Counted from the first letter of the stretch, positions 43,486 through 55,360 are shown. The stretch: 64,000 nt of DNA from Sporobolomyces roseus (GCA_016617785.1 JADILM010000004.1:868001-932000); one strand, 5' to 3'. Numbers and translations are program-made. The notes: a model not told the origin generated them from the letters alone.

Positions 43486-45220
43486 ATGCCCCTAGACTCG
43501 AATCGTAAGCTCACACATTCCATCCCGCAGCTCCTCGCTGATCCTTCTGTTTCATCAAACTTTCCAGTCTTCGTTCTCCTCGTACGCCCACGACCCAACG
43601 AATCCGGATGGATAGACTTCATAGTAGATACTGCGACTCAAGAGACGTTATATTCTGCTCACAAAGTACGTTCTCCCTTTCTCTTGCACCCGAGAGATCT
43701 GTCCCTCAACTTGTACCCCTCTCTCTCTCTCTAGGATCCTTCAACCTCAGTCTATACACTCTGCGATCCCCTCACTTCTACTTCTTACGGCACACTCTTT
43801 CACCCTCCACCTTCGCTACCGAATGCGACCACTCCAAACCCGAAATTGAGGAGTATCGCACTTGAGCATCCAAAAATGGAAACGATATTGAGGAATTCAG
43901 GAGGTTTGAGTTGGCAATGGGAGTTTGAATGGGAAGAAACGAAATACGTTTGGGGGAGAGACGTCGTTGGGTTACTCGGAAGTGAAAGAGGCTATACATT
44001 GTCTGTCGTTCGTTCACTTTCTTTTAGGTCTTTGCATTCAAGCCAAGCTGATCAAAGGCGAAGTCGGTTTGTCAGTCGAGGAAACCTGATCCGAATTACC
44101 CAGTCGTGAGCTTCAGACCGGGAAAGAAAGGAGGTTCAATTGAGATTCTTGACTATAACTTCGCTGTGAGCTCTCACGTTCCCTCAGTCATATTGTCAAC
44201 TTGCTCTGATTGTATCCATGTGAGCCTCGCAGCGAGTTGAGCCAGCTATCCAAGATAAGAAAGGTTCGTCGCTTGCTTCCTCTGTTCTCGACTCTAACCT
44301 TCAACTAAACCTCGCTCGTCGTCATCAGGTCTCGAGATCACTTTCCTCCTCTCGCTCTGCTTCTTCATCGATCCTCTCTTCGGCTCATCCTCTCCCGCAA
44401 CTCCCTCATTCGCACCCTCTCCAATCTCGATTCCCGCTCCTCCGCCTCCCTCGACATCGAGACCAACGCCTCCAATACCTGTTCCTCCCGCGCCTCCAAC
44501 GAGAACGGCAACGAGGAGTAGGTCGCTAGCTACGAACGAGATTCAAGTGGATTCAGATTCGGACGAAGCGGTTGAACGATACTGTTCGAATTGTCTCGCA
44601 CTACTCGAGGTAGGTTCACGGGTCTACACTCATCGTCGACGTCCATGTGCTGATGTATTTGATCCTTGCTTCTACAGGACGCAGCGCTTATGTATCTGCT
44701 TCTAACGCCTTCTACACCCCAACACGCTGGAACTGTTGTCAAATTGGCTGAGAAAGTGAAAAGGAAACGATACAAAGCTAGTGGGGAAGAGCTCAAGCTA
44801 TTTGTTGACGACGGTAGCGATGATCAAGGATCAAACGAGACGACGCAGAAGGGGAAGAAGAAAGGAGATTGTGAGTTTGCAATTTCGTCTCTTCAGATCT
44901 CTCTACGTGTACTTACGAGAGCTCCTCGAATAGATGCACCGCCCACGAACCTCAAGATTTACTTGTCTCGCCTCGAACTCGCCGAACTTCTCCCAACTCA
45001 CAATCGAAGGAAACCATCGATTGCGAAACCTCCAATTCGACCTCCAATCAATTTCGATGACCCTCCTCCTCCTCTTTCGCGCCCTACTGTACCTTCCTCG
45101 CTCCAACCCCCGAACGCGCAGAAACTGAGAAGGAAAGGAGAGGAAGATCTGCACGCGAACGGGAAAGAAGGAACGGGTTTGAACGGGAAGAAAAGTGGAA
45201 GTTGGTTCGGTCGGACTTGA
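43486..45220 (+). CDS. Uncharacterised basidiomycete-type protein with a LURP/tubby-like fold pattern
   Basis: About seven exons from the ATG at 43486. The N-terminal block contains FIVDTATQETLYSAHK and SVYTLCDPLTSTSYGTLF. A tryptophan-rich beta region follows (SWQWEFEWEETKYVWGRD), then PDPNYPVVSFRPGKKGGSIE and ILDYNFARVEPAIQDKKGLE. I associate this order (FEWE..Y.W.R, then PDP.Y.V..FRP, then IxILDYN..R....DKKGLEI) with a widespread but functionally unassigned family of Agaricomycotina and Pucciniomycotina proteins. It resembles the beta-barrel plus central-helix logic of LURP-one/tubby C-terminal proteins, which is inference. The C-terminal half is Pro/Ser-rich, with a CSNCLALLED segment, a basic stretch (KVKRKRYKASGEE) and no membrane span. 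Ends with GSWFGRT and TGA at 45218. No function is claimed. Confidence 0.7.
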
Positions 45221-45989
45221 TTGAACCCACTTTGTCTCCCTCGCAACAGACTCTCAACGTTCAAAGATCTGTATACAACCCCTTGAGAGGAGTTTGAACC
45301 GTTCGTAAGGGAAGATTTGAGGCGAAAGCGGAAACAGCGGAAATCCGCAACTTCCACGTCTGCTATTGAGCCTGGACGGGTCAATACGGAGAAAGAACGC
45401 ACAGAGGCGAATAGAATAACGGTCGGAAGCGGTCTGAATGAGGCGTTTTGTCTCTCATGCGAAGTTATTGCGAAGTGTTCTTTTTCTCGTTTTTTTCTGA
45501 ACCCCTTCACGTACCTGTACTGTCGAAGCAATTCATTCATTCTATTCAAGCCCATGACAGCCATTCGCGAATACTAGACTAATCGATCTACACGATAGCT
45601 CATTGGGACCTTTACAAGTTATTGCCGTGAACGGATATCGATCTTTGCTCGAAGTGACGGGGTGCAGAGCTCGTACAAGCTTCTATCGTCGTGACTCGTC
45701 GTTGGAAGGCAGTTACGTGACGGTGCAAGGCTCTTCTCAAGTAGTTGATTCGAGAGCAATCGGAACGAAACGAAGGAAAAAGATCGACAACTAGAAAAAG
45801 CCTCGTGTTGAGAACTCAGAGTCGACGAGACGCAACGGGTGAGCCGCAGAAATGTCGCACTTCGTAGTTAACAGCCTCTACTAGAAGTTCTCGGCTTTGT
45901 CCGTTCGTTCGATTGACCAGAAGCAGGTTGAGATTGCGAAATAGTACAACAAGTAGTTTGATATGTTCCTTTCATTTCTTGAAAATAGT
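45221..45989. other. Intergenic, nothing supported
   Basis: A plus frame at 45603-45794 (63 codons) and others on both strands are open but carry no motif or convincing splice sites. The stretch includes the 3' ends of the two convergent neighbours. Confidence 0.4.
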
Positions 45990-46334
45990 TCATTTCGACT
46001 TCTTCATCTGCAGAGAGTAAGGATGATTAGGTCATCAACCTTGTGAGAAAGAGATAAGAGAAGGGAGAGACTCACTGCGTTTGCAACACATGATCTAAAC
46101 GCTTGAAACTCGGCTTGACACATGTTCTTCTCTACCTCTTGATAGCGTGAACCAATGCACTTGCCGTAGATTGCTCCCTGTTGGAATGGGTGGAGGGTGA
46201 GTCGACAGAAGGGGCGATCTCTAAAGTACTTTCGATTCTCAACGTACGGTCTCTGAACAAGCAGCTACTGCCTGAGGTAGCTTTGCCAATGGTCTGTGCT
46301 TCACTGCAGCAGATCTAATAGAGGTACTGGTCAT
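45990..46334 (-). CDS. Twin-CX9C complex I assembly factor, NDUFAF8-like
   Basis: Three exons (46334-46248, 46177-46076, then a last exon coding MKKSK and TGA at 45990) give a 68-residue protein. It starts MTSTSIRSAAVKHRPLAKLP and holds two exact CX9C pairs: CSETGAIYGKC and CQAEFQAFRSC, separated by twelve residues. The order LP-x4-AC...YGKC...KNMC-x2-EF-x3-RSC matches human NDUFAF8 (C17orf89), which works with NDUFAF5 in assembly of NADH:ubiquinone oxidoreductase. Twin CX9C proteins are imported into the mitochondrial intermembrane space by Mia40, although NDUFAF8 is reported to act with a matrix-side partner. All splice sites are consensus (GTACGT, CCAACAG, GTGAGT, CTGCAG). The exons are too short for ordinary ORF cut-offs. 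Presence implies that complex I is retained. Confidence 0.85.
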
Positions 46335-46805
46335 GCCTCGAAGTGGGTGAGAGTCTTGCAGGAGGAGGTACTGTAGAACTTCAAGACGGATCATTCGTTC
46401 GTGGAATTTCCAATCGGATTTTGAGGCTAGACTATTGCAACCGGTTCACTTACCGGGTTGCAGAATTCAGAGCCAATTAACTTTCTTCAGGCACACGAAG
46501 GGGTCCGTCGGCACTTCGACGAAATCTGGAGAATTGAAGCAAATCTTTCGCACTTTTTTTCCCTCCTGCAGCCCAATTCTCTCTCCCTTCTACCACATTG
46601 CGACCTGGTTCTTCCTGATCCTTCACAAGAGCACACCCACCCGCCAGAGCAGACACCTTCGGTAGACCAAGCTTCATCGACATAACTACTTCTTGCCAAA
46701 CTCTCTTGCCTTTCTCTCGTCCGTAGACTCGACTCGGGAGACCCGCTTGACATCCTTCAACCTCCCACTCTATCACACGCTCACACACTCGAGGACGTCC
46801 CAAAG
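46335..46805. promoter_or_regulatory. Divergent promoter region
   Basis: Lies between the start of the NDUFAF8-like gene (minus) and the Ser/Pro-rich gene (plus). Minus-strand frames (for example 46477-47112) cross it and the neighbouring exon but have no motif. No TATA element was seen. Assigned by position only. Confidence 0.4.
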
Positions 46806-47771
46806 ATGGCGCCTTATCAATTCCCTGCACCACCACCTTCGACTCCAACTGGAATGATGGATTTCGAATCGCACCCTTCTTCATCCTCTGGGTTCTTCTT
46901 CTCAACCCTTCCAAGCCGGTTTGGTGAGCAATACATCGGCACGAGTTCGAACGCAGATCCGGGTGAGTTCGCTTTTCGTTCATGTCTCTCTTTCGATTTC
47001 GCTGTTGCCGCAAGAAGACTGACTTCGTTGTCTTGAACTGTTCCCTCTTCTTCCACGGTTCACTCGTCGATAGATCTACCACACAACTACACACCGATGC
47101 GCAAGAACTCATTAGGACTCGACTCGATGCGAGAAGACAACGACGAAACTTTCCAATTCACTCCTTCGTCGTCGCTGTCAAACTCTCCTCCACTCGTACC
47201 CTTCTCCTTCCCTACACAAACGACAGAATACTCTTCAGCTTGCCCTCCCTCACCTCCATTGATCGCTCTATCGATGCCATCCTTCTCCTCGAACCCCTCA
47301 TCACCCTCTGCGAAGCTTCCCTCATCGGTCCGCCCTCAAAGACCAGTCGCCCACCCGCTCGCATCGAAACTCCGTCTCGAAATGACTCCTCTGCCCGCCT
47401 TCGAGCTCCCACTGCCCGACGTCGAGATGTCCCCTCCGTTACCATGGACGACTCTTTCTCGACCAAGCGAAGAACATTTCTTCCGACCGACTTCGTTCGC
47501 CGCCTCACTGAAACAAGGGAGGAAGAACAGTCTCGTCGATCTTCCTATTGGTCCTCCAACTCCACCGCTCACGCCAAACGAAGAAGTACCTCCGTTCGAT
47601 TGGGAGCGAAAACTACCTGGTGCTCTCGAAGGAGAAGAAGTGGCTCGTGGAAGGTCACAGAAGGTTACGCCGCTGGCAAAGGTTAGTCTTTCCACTTCGC
47701 TTGCACTCGAAATAGAGCAGCTTACTGACGATCTTTCGTATTCTGATTCTCAGCGTCGACGCTTCAACTAA
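46806..47771 (+). CDS. Ser/Pro-rich hypothetical protein
   Basis: Three exons. Exon 1 (from 46806) encodes MAPYQFPAPPPSTPTGMMDF and ends at GAT CCG G with a GTGAGT donor. Exon 2, after GTCGATAG, runs DLPHNYTPMRKNSLGLDSMR, then a long Ser/Pro/Leu-rich stretch (PSSSLSNSPPLVPFSFPT, LPAFELPLPDVEMSPPLP) and PIGPPTPPLTPNEEVPPFDW. Exon 3 adds only RRRFN and TAA at 47769. Total about 265 residues. No domain or membrane segment is visible. RKNSL occurs twice, a basophilic-kinase-like context, which suggests a phosphoregulated scaffold (inference). The family was not recognised. Confidence 0.65.
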
Positions 47772-48845
47772 ATCTCCTCTCACTTCCACCTCTCCCCGCC
47801 TCTGCACAGCACACTCGTTCTCTCGTTCGGATCTCTTATTCACATCGCATAAAACATCGCAAAACATCATCATCACTCGTCAAAAGCACTTTCACTTTCT
47901 TTCGCACCCACTCTCGGAGCTTTCACTCTAGACTTCTTTGCTACTTCTTCTCATTCTCGTCCCAGATTACCCTCATTTGTCGTTGTTCATAATCACTACC
48001 ACTACTACTCACGTTACCCACTCGTCGCCAGTCCTTTCTTTCAGTCTCTCTCGTTTCGGGATGTAGGATTACACTTCATTCTTGTAGCATCAGCACCCAT
48101 TGTTTACACTCCCTAGTCGTTCTTACCCAGCAATCATAGACCGTGTCGTTCTCAGCACTTGACGCCCTTCGCACGAGAGAGCTCGAAAACTGGATTCCTG
48201 CGAAATCCTCTTGGCTACAATCTCAATTTATAGCTTGTCGGGGTCGCGTCTGGGTCTCCCGTTCTCCGCCAGAGAAGAGTGGGCAACGATAACTCGGCAG
48301 TATCGGGAGAAACAAGCAAGAAAAGGTGGAGAATCTTCCGAGAACTGGCTCTTCGCAAATTAGCATTCAAGCTCGGTGTCTGGGTATGTCGGAACGAACG
48401 GGAAGTTTTGTCGGTAAGAGTGGGTACTGTACATAGATCAACGAAGGGGACTGAAGCGAGGGTAAGATTATCGGAAGCAAGGGAAGATGAGCGGACGAGC
48501 CGTTCCTTGAAGGAGAAACTGGGATGTGTGCGAAGGCATCGAATGCCACCTTGACAAGGCAGAGATTGTCGACGAGCTGCACAGCAACTCTAAGCCTTCC
48601 GAACACGCAGACCAGCGCAATACCAGCGAGAAAGGAAGAGATCGTCAAGAATCGAGATTGAAGCGAAATATCGGTCTGAGCTGAAAGTTTTCTCTACCAA
48701 TTTCTACCACCACGACCAGAGGGCGAAGCTTTCCGTCAGTCTCTGCCTCGCTCTCGCTCTAGGCTGTAGAAGAAGACACAAAGGATAGAACGATGCAATT
48801 ATGCTTAAAAGATGCTTTGCACTCCTTTTCCCTTTCCTTCCTCGC
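47772..48845. other. 1.07 kb gap between convergent genes
   Basis: The first 350 nt is T/C-rich and probably 3' UTR. Between 48279 and 48680 there are open frames on both strands (for example a plus frame near 48510-48680 reading KAEIVDELHSNSKPSEHADQ), but none has a start, splice partner or motif that I can support. Confidence 0.4.
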
Positions 48846-51800
48846 TTACGTTCCAAACACACCAGACTTGACCCATGCTTCTGGTAATTCCCCAACTAGA
48901 TCATACCAAGTCCTCTCAACCGCGACCAATTCGTTCCCACCCATAAACTCGAACAAACACAAAGGTTGATACTTCCTCGTCACTTTGATGTCAACCGCAG
49001 CTTGTTTCGCTCCTCCTCCTGCTGATTCGAGAGGTAATGGTTCATCCTCTTCTCGTGCTCGTTTTCGATCCGCTTCTAATCGGTACTGTTTCTTTCCCTT
49101 CTTTCCCACAACACCGTTTGATTGAGTCGATGCTCCGAAATTGGTGTTTCTCAATTCTTCGAGATCAATCTTTCCGACCCAGTTCGCACCCCATACTAAA
49201 GCGACGATTCCTTTGTTTGAAGAATTGGGCTCGAAGGTGACGCCTAATGAAGGTTCTCGGATGTCTGTGAGAGTGTTGTATTTCGAAGAGGAGAGGGGAA
49301 GGGACCAGGGGTGGAAACGTCGTGAGGCGAGACCGTAAAGGAGTAGAGTGTTGTTTGAAAAAGTGAGGAGGAGTGTGGGTTCGAGAGTCGAGGAAGAAGA
49401 GGTAGGAACGAAAGCGAGAGAAGTCGGGATGGAGGGTGGTGTAGGGAGAGTGAGGAGGTGCTGTGAAGGACGAACTCTTTGGTATCAGCAATGAGTGTGC
49501 AAGCGATACAGGAGGAGCCGCTCTTACCTTTCGACTGGATAAATCGTAAACTTCCACTCTTCTCTCCAAATCAGCAGTAGCCAACCATTTCCCATCCTGC
49601 GACACACATAACGCAACGATCGAAGTCGAGTTCTTCGATGTCGAGCCCCCGGACACGTTCTCATCCTCGTCACTGTCAGATTCATCTGAAGCATCCCCAT
49701 TCATTTCGACATCTCCATTCGTTCCGTTGACGAGTTTCGTCTGTTTCTCTGCGAACGATTTCGCTCCTTCTCCAAACACAGCTACTACCTCGACTTCTCC
49801 ATCTGTATCTTGAGGTAGTTGAACGACGGCAACACTCGTTCCGAAAGCGGTCGAGAGGACCAGTCGGCAAGAATCTCGAGAGAACGTGATACAGGATGAA
49901 CCGGTTCCGAGGGAGGTTGGGAGGGAGGCTGCGAGAGTCGAAGTGAAGGTCTTTGATCGTTTTGGAACGAGATCACCATTTCGCTATATAATGAGGAAAT
50001 CGTTAGTTACAAGATGAGTGCAAGAGTCAGAAAGATCAAACTTACGGAGACGAGTCGGAATAGTTTCGTTTCGTACAGATCTGAGACGACTAGCCATCTC
50101 CCATCAGGGCTGATACCACTCGAAATGAGATTCGTTTGGAGCTGTGAAGACGCAAACCCGGATATCAGCTTTGAGAACGAAAAACTGATAAACGGAATCG
50201 CTTCCTCACCTTTAATTCCAAATCGACCAGTTTCTCCCAACCCGTTGCTTCGAGTTCTCCATTGCCACCTTTCTCCGGTTCCCCTAATCTCCAAATACTC
50301 ACTCCTCTCTCTCCCTTTCCAACCAGCAATCTCCCATTCTCACCCGGATTTGTCGTGATATCGAAGGGTTTCGCTCGTTGAGGAACGTAGGACTGTCGTC
50401 GATGAACGGTCGATTCGAAAGTGATTGAAGGGTTGTTCGAAACTGGATTCTCGAGTGCAACTGATTGTTTTCGTTTCGTCGGTAGAGGAGGTGCAGCGAC
50501 TGGAGTGAGGATGAGGGAGAGGTCGAGTCCGGCAGATGTCATGATTGGTACGAGGGAGGATTTCGAGGAGGAAGAGAGAGAGGGTTCGTAAGGTGGTGAA
50601 ACAACGATTGCTCGTACGTCGTGAGAGTGTAATCGTCGGCCAGAAGATTGAATCCATCGAGCATTGTCACCTCTTGAAGAAGTGACGGAAACTTGTCGGT
50701 ATTCGACTGTCTTTTGATCGATTCCTGAAGTGAAAATCGATGTCCCATCCTGTACATCCACCTTCCTCGTATTAGTTCCAGTTCTATCTGTATACGACAG
50801 ACGAGTGAACGTACGCTTCCAACTCCCAAACACAATACATCCGCTTTGTGTCCTCTGAAACTGTACAATTGAGTACCCATCTCTCCGTCCCAAAATTTGA
50901 CATTCCCCATCGAATCACCACTCACGACCGTTCCATCTCCCAAGCTCGCAATAGCCCAAACCACCGTATGTTCGCCTTTGAGACGATCGAGAGTCATTCG
51001 TAGAGTTGGTCGATAAGGAGTGGTCGAAGTCAAAGAGAGGGGTGCGTCGAATCGTCGAATCGTCGAATTCGAGAGTCCCGCTAGGAGGTAGGATTCTCGG
51101 GGGGTCGACTGAGTCGAAGCGAAGGAAGTAGCTGCCACTTCGCAATCCTCTATCAGCGAGTGCACCTCCTGATTGAGAGAGACGAAAAGAGACATACCTT
51201 TCCCTTTCCCTTTTCCCTCTACCATTTCCACATCTTCTTCGTCTTCGTCTTCCACCTCGGCAACGTGAACTGGTAAACCCCAAGCCAAACTCAACGCCCT
51301 AACTTTACCCATCCCACCAATCTCAATTTTCCCCATCAACTCCAACTCTCCATCCAAAATGTTGAGTAACCTGATCGTTGAATCTTCACACGAAATAGCT
51401 AGAGTCGCGTTACTTGGACTAGCAGCTAACGCAAAGATAGGGGGTAGAGTCGGTAACGTAGACTAGAAAAAAAGCCCTCTCACTCATCAGCTTTGTGCGA
51501 AACCACTCTCGAAAAGAGAGAATAAATCACGTACTTTGATCATTCCGGTTGCTTTGCCAGCGCCTAATCCTCCCCATTCCCACTCGACCAATTCACTCCC
51601 GACTCCTCCAACTCCAAACAACCTGACTCCTGCACCTCTCCTCAATCTGTCCAATTCTTTCTTTGCTTCTTCTGGTTCACCCTCGTACAGTGAGAGGTCG
51701 GAGGGAGATAGGGTAGTTTGATGTGTCCAGGTCAAGTGGGATAGGAGGGAGATGGGTTTGGTCGAAGAGGAAGAAGAGGAAGAAGGTAAAGGGAATGAAC

Positions 51801-52150
51801 AAGGTAATGTCTAACTCGGCACTCTCTCTCCTCATCAGTTTTTAAGCAGTCAAAGAGTAAGAATGGGGGTGGGGGCATACACGGTAGTTTACCCAACCTT
51901 GGTATCCACCCCAAACCATTAATTCGACTGTACCATTACTTCTTCCAACTGCCAATACTCCCCTCTCTCCACTTGTCCCACCTAATCCTAATTCACTAGC
52001 ATCGTACGTTGAAGGGGTCAAGGCGAGTGCAGTGATGGAAGAAGGAGTGTAAGAAGGGAATCGACAGCGATGTAAAGAGACTGTTCTGTTCGAGGTTGAA
52101 CGCTTCGAGGGTGCACTCAGAGATTGCGTCGATAATATCGAGGGATCCAT
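48846..52150 (-). CDS. UTP4: UTP4 (cirhin), WD40 subunit of the SSU processome
   Basis: UTP4 belongs to the t-UTP/UtpA subcomplex that binds nascent pre-rRNA in the nucleolus. The N-terminus carries the family hallmark VSLHRCRFPSYTPSSITALA, where yeast and human UTP4 have HRCRF-x-(D/E)YTPSAI. WD40 blades follow on successive exons: GVLAVGRSNGTVELMVWGG, VVWAIASLGDGTVVSGDSMG plus NVKFWDGEMGTQLYSFRGHK, ADVLCLGVG, and later SHDVRAIVVSPP. A second propeller includes SQDGKWLATADLERRVEVYD. The C-terminus, KYQPLCLFEFMGGNELVAVE then RTWYDLVGELPEAWVKSG, matches the conserved end of cirhin. Acidic serine linkers (DESDSDEDENVSG) separate blades. Ten or so exons; start 52150, stop TAA 48846. About 900 residues. 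Confidence 0.9.
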
Positions 52151-52429
52151 GGGTGCTCCTAATGTGCTCTGAGCGAGAGCTGGGATGGTACTGTTGAAGG
52201 ATTGGTCAAGGGAATCTTGATGAGCTTTTTCGCCTGCAAGAGAAATTCTGCATACATTCGAAGTTTCGATTTCGCACGACTTTTTTTCGACTGGGAAACG
52301 ATCCCATCTGATATGTCTGTTGGCCGACTCAGTTCACAAAGCGATTGGAACCTCTCGGGACTCGACAAACGAACACGTTGACTCGGATATTCACAACAGT
52401 TGAGAGTAGTCTATCATCCATGTCCCTCC

Positions 52430-54153
52430 CTACTTTCGTATCTCTACCCTCCTCCTCTCCCTCACCAACACTTCTTCCCTCCTCCCTTTATCCTCGCCTC
52501 CATTCCCGCTCTCCTCATAAACAGCTCGAATCAATTCTTCCTCAATCCATTCATCTTCAGAAACTGCTTGTCCTAGTACCATCCTCGCGTCGGTTGAACC
52601 TACTTCAGAGAGTTCTTCGTAGGAGAGGAGGGAGGAGGGAGTCAGGGTGTGAAGGATCTCGAGGAACGAATGTGATCCTCCGTAAGCTCGAGAAATACCT
52701 AACAGAATCGTTCTCATACTTCTCATCAGTGAGATCGCAGAGGGGGGCAAAAAGAGAAGATGATGCGTTACCAGTATCAATCAAGAGTACCCTCCCTTGA
52801 CATCGAGAGAGGATCCCTTCGAAATGTGGTGTATGACCCATAACCAACCTCTTCACTCCCATCATCTCACAAGCCCTCTCTACTCTTTGACAGATCTCCT
52901 CTTCCTCCAACATCGCCCACTCCCTATTCCACATCGGTCCTTTCTCACTCCAGAAATATCTCTGCTCCGTCGTTGCTCCTCGAGGTAAACTCATCGGAGC
53001 ACCTGGCGAGTCCAACAAAGACTTCATAATCTCTGATCCAATCCTATTGATTTCCGAGATAGGTGATTCGGTTAATGGTAGAGTGTCGAGGTATTCAGGA
53101 GTGATTCCGCCATGTACGAAAGAGATTGCTCTGTTTGCGAACGGATCGTTGGAAGTGGAAGTGGAAGTGGAAGGTAGGAAAGGATTTGGTTCGGAGAGGA
53201 ACCTTTGATCGGAGGAACCTTTTCGAGTGATTGGGAATGAAGTGACGAGAGAGGAGGAAGGGAACTTGTGAGAGAGGTAAGGGACTCGAGCCGTGATTGA
53301 ATAGTTTGAACGCCATTCCTGTCCGATCCAACCGGTTAATAATGCTTCTCGTCGATTACGTTCACCTCCGAATGAACTGCGAGAGAGAGGGGGGGAGTGA
53401 GCTTGCGAGAAGAGGAAGGAAGGGAGAGGGAAAAAAGGCAAGTTACGCGATATCTTGTGGGTTGACATAACGCCAATCTCCTAGTGCATTCATCTGTATC
53501 GACGAGCACACATCTTGCTTGATCAGCTCACAAGCCAATCTCGACCTCGCGAAGTGACAAAAAGGTTTGACCCCCTTACAATCTCATGATTCCCTAATAA
53601 GCTAACGACGGTGCCACCTTTCTTCTCAGCGTCCCCCCTCAACCCCTGCATGAATCTATAACAAGCGATCGTGTCTTTCCCTCTATCTACAATGTCACCG
53701 GTCTGTACCAAGATGGTTTCGTTGCCAATCCATTGACCTTTCAGATCTATCAATTCGGCTTTTCGTAGGATCTTTGTCAATGCTGTATAATCTCCATGAA
53801 TATCTCCGACTGTTTTCTCCACAGATGAAGGTCAGCTCTTGGTAGGAGATGGGAGAGAGAGAGAGAGGGAGAGAGGCGTTACTGGCTACTATTCGATGTT
53901 TAATGATTTCTTTCTGTCCTCCCTCATAGACTAGAGGTCTTTGTATCGGCACATTTGAAAGAGGAGTCGAAGATTGTTTTGTTCGTAATGATTGGGGAGT
54001 TGGAGTAGAGTGAGGAGTTTTAGAGAGTGACGGTGGTCGATGAGTTGTGAGGTAGAGTAAGAGTGAACCAAACACGAATACTGATAGTAATAGGTATCGA
54101 TTCGTATGTGGATCTTGAATCGTTCCTCTGGACCCTGTTGTCAATCTAGGCAT
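52430..54153 (-). CDS. Membrane-anchored Shewanella-like protein phosphatase (PPP/calcineurin-like)
   Basis: The N-terminus is short and cytosolic (MPRLTTGSRGTIQDPHTN), followed by one membrane span, LLLSVFVFGSLLLYLTT, so a type II anchor with the catalytic domain in the lumen or outside is predicted. The metal-dependent core has the PPP motifs: VGDIHGDYTALTKILRKAEL, LVQTGDIVDRGKDT, VSLLGNHE, then ISFVHGGITPEYLDTLP and RLVMGHTPHFEGIL. The spacing and the HGG form (in place of the SAPNY region of PP1/PP2A) fit the bacterial-type Shewanella-like group found in fungi, plants and protists. A Ser/Thr insert (STSTSTS, from a GGAAGT repeat near 53150) interrupts the middle. The C-terminal 110 residues are helical and charged. 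Substrates are unknown. Start 54153, stop 52430. Head-to-head with VPS37, 116 bp apart. Confidence 0.85.
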
Positions 54154-54269
54154 CTTCAGACTAAGCTGGTGAGAGGTAAAAGGGAGAGGTTCAAGTTCGC
54201 TCGCTTCATCTCTTTCACTTACTATCGCTCTCGGATCTCTCTACTACCTCACCGAGGAGCTAGAATACC

Positions 54270-55159
54270 ATGTCCTTACCACCACCTCCACCCGCAAACC
54301 CAAACTTGTCCTCCTCTTCCCCACTCCCCTCAATTTCATCTTCCTCTCAACTTCCTCCTCTTCAAGCCCCACACGACTCCTCTCAAGACTCTCAGATTCA
54401 AGATTCACTATCCCGCGATTTCCCTGAAACTTCAAACCTCTCGTAAGCGACCCCTCACCTCCTCTCGAGGAACAATGACGATATCTCAACTCACGACTTG
54501 ATTATTGTGCAGGAAGGAAGACCTACAATCGTTATTGGAAGACCCAGCATACTTTGACGCATGGTTCAATACTCAACTCGCACAAGCTCGTTTGTTACAC
54601 GAAGCGGTAGAAACTCAAATTACTGACAACTTGGAATTAGCTCGTACGGGTTTACTCTCTCTCTCTCTCATAAACAAACTCACTCTCTACTCCTCAGCTG
54701 ACGAGTGCTCCCAGCTTTGGGGTGTGGTATGTACAGAGAAAAGTCAAGATTTGAAACCTGAACTAGAAGCTTTGAGAAGAGAAACGAAAGATTTGTTTGA
54801 CGAAGCTGAGGAACTCAAACTTCGTTCTCACTATCTATCAGAAGCACAGCAATCTTCCTACTCTGTCCGTTGACCCTCTCCTCTCTTCCCGTTCCCCTTC
54901 GAACTCCGTTCACTGACCCTTTCGTGTGTGAGTTCGCTAGAGGTTCTCTTATAATTCACAATTATCTCGATTGAGAGCAGCAACTACTCTACAAGAACAT
55001 TTGAGTGAGAGTTTGGTACAGAGTTTATTGGACGGTCATACTGGGGAAGGAGAGTTGGAGAGTTGGATCAAACAGTATAGGGATGTGAGAGGGGTTTGGT
55101 ATAAACGAAATATTGGATTAGGGAAATGGGACGAAGGCAAGGTCGTTTGGGAGACATAA
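54270..55159 (+). CDS. VPS37: ESCRT-I subunit VPS37 (Mod(r) domain)
   Basis: VPS37 is a structural subunit of ESCRT-I, which sorts ubiquitinated cargo into multivesicular bodies. A Pro/Ser-rich N-terminus (MSLPPPPPANPNLSSSS) is followed by the coiled Mod(r) domain over four exons: KEDLQSLLEDPAYFDAWFNT, QLAQARLLHEAVETQI, TDNLELAR, LEALRRETKDLFDEAEELKL, and finally EGELESWIKQYRDVRGVWYK and RNIGLGKWDEGKV. The latter is the typical C-terminal pattern (F/W-I..YR..R..YH/K R), with the expected length of about 230 residues. Small introns at 54443-54513, 54645-54697 and 54865-54965 join in frame. TAA at 55157. The start is the first ATG and lies 116 bp from the divergent phosphatase gene. Confidence 0.82.
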
Positions 55160-55360
55160 ACAGCACGACCATCTGGAGGGAACAGTAATTGTAGTGCGTA
55201 AGAGAACAGTGTTGTTGTATAATCGAGGATTTGAACACATGTTGCGAAGTGCGAGATGAGTATATGCATATTTTTGAAAAAGTTCAGAAGCTTGATGGGT
55301 GAGAAGAGGTTATCCCTTTCCTCATCTCCCACTTCGCCCTCAGTAAACCGCTAGTCAGCT

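Noticed and set aside
46477..47112. 211-codon minus-strand ORF
   Set aside because: Covers the promoter and first exons of the plus-strand Ser/Pro-rich gene; no motif, and its Arg/Glu content mirrors the opposite strand.
53145..53172. GGAAGT hexamer repeat as a possible regulatory array
   Set aside because: It lies inside the phosphatase coding frame and simply encodes a Ser/Thr run.
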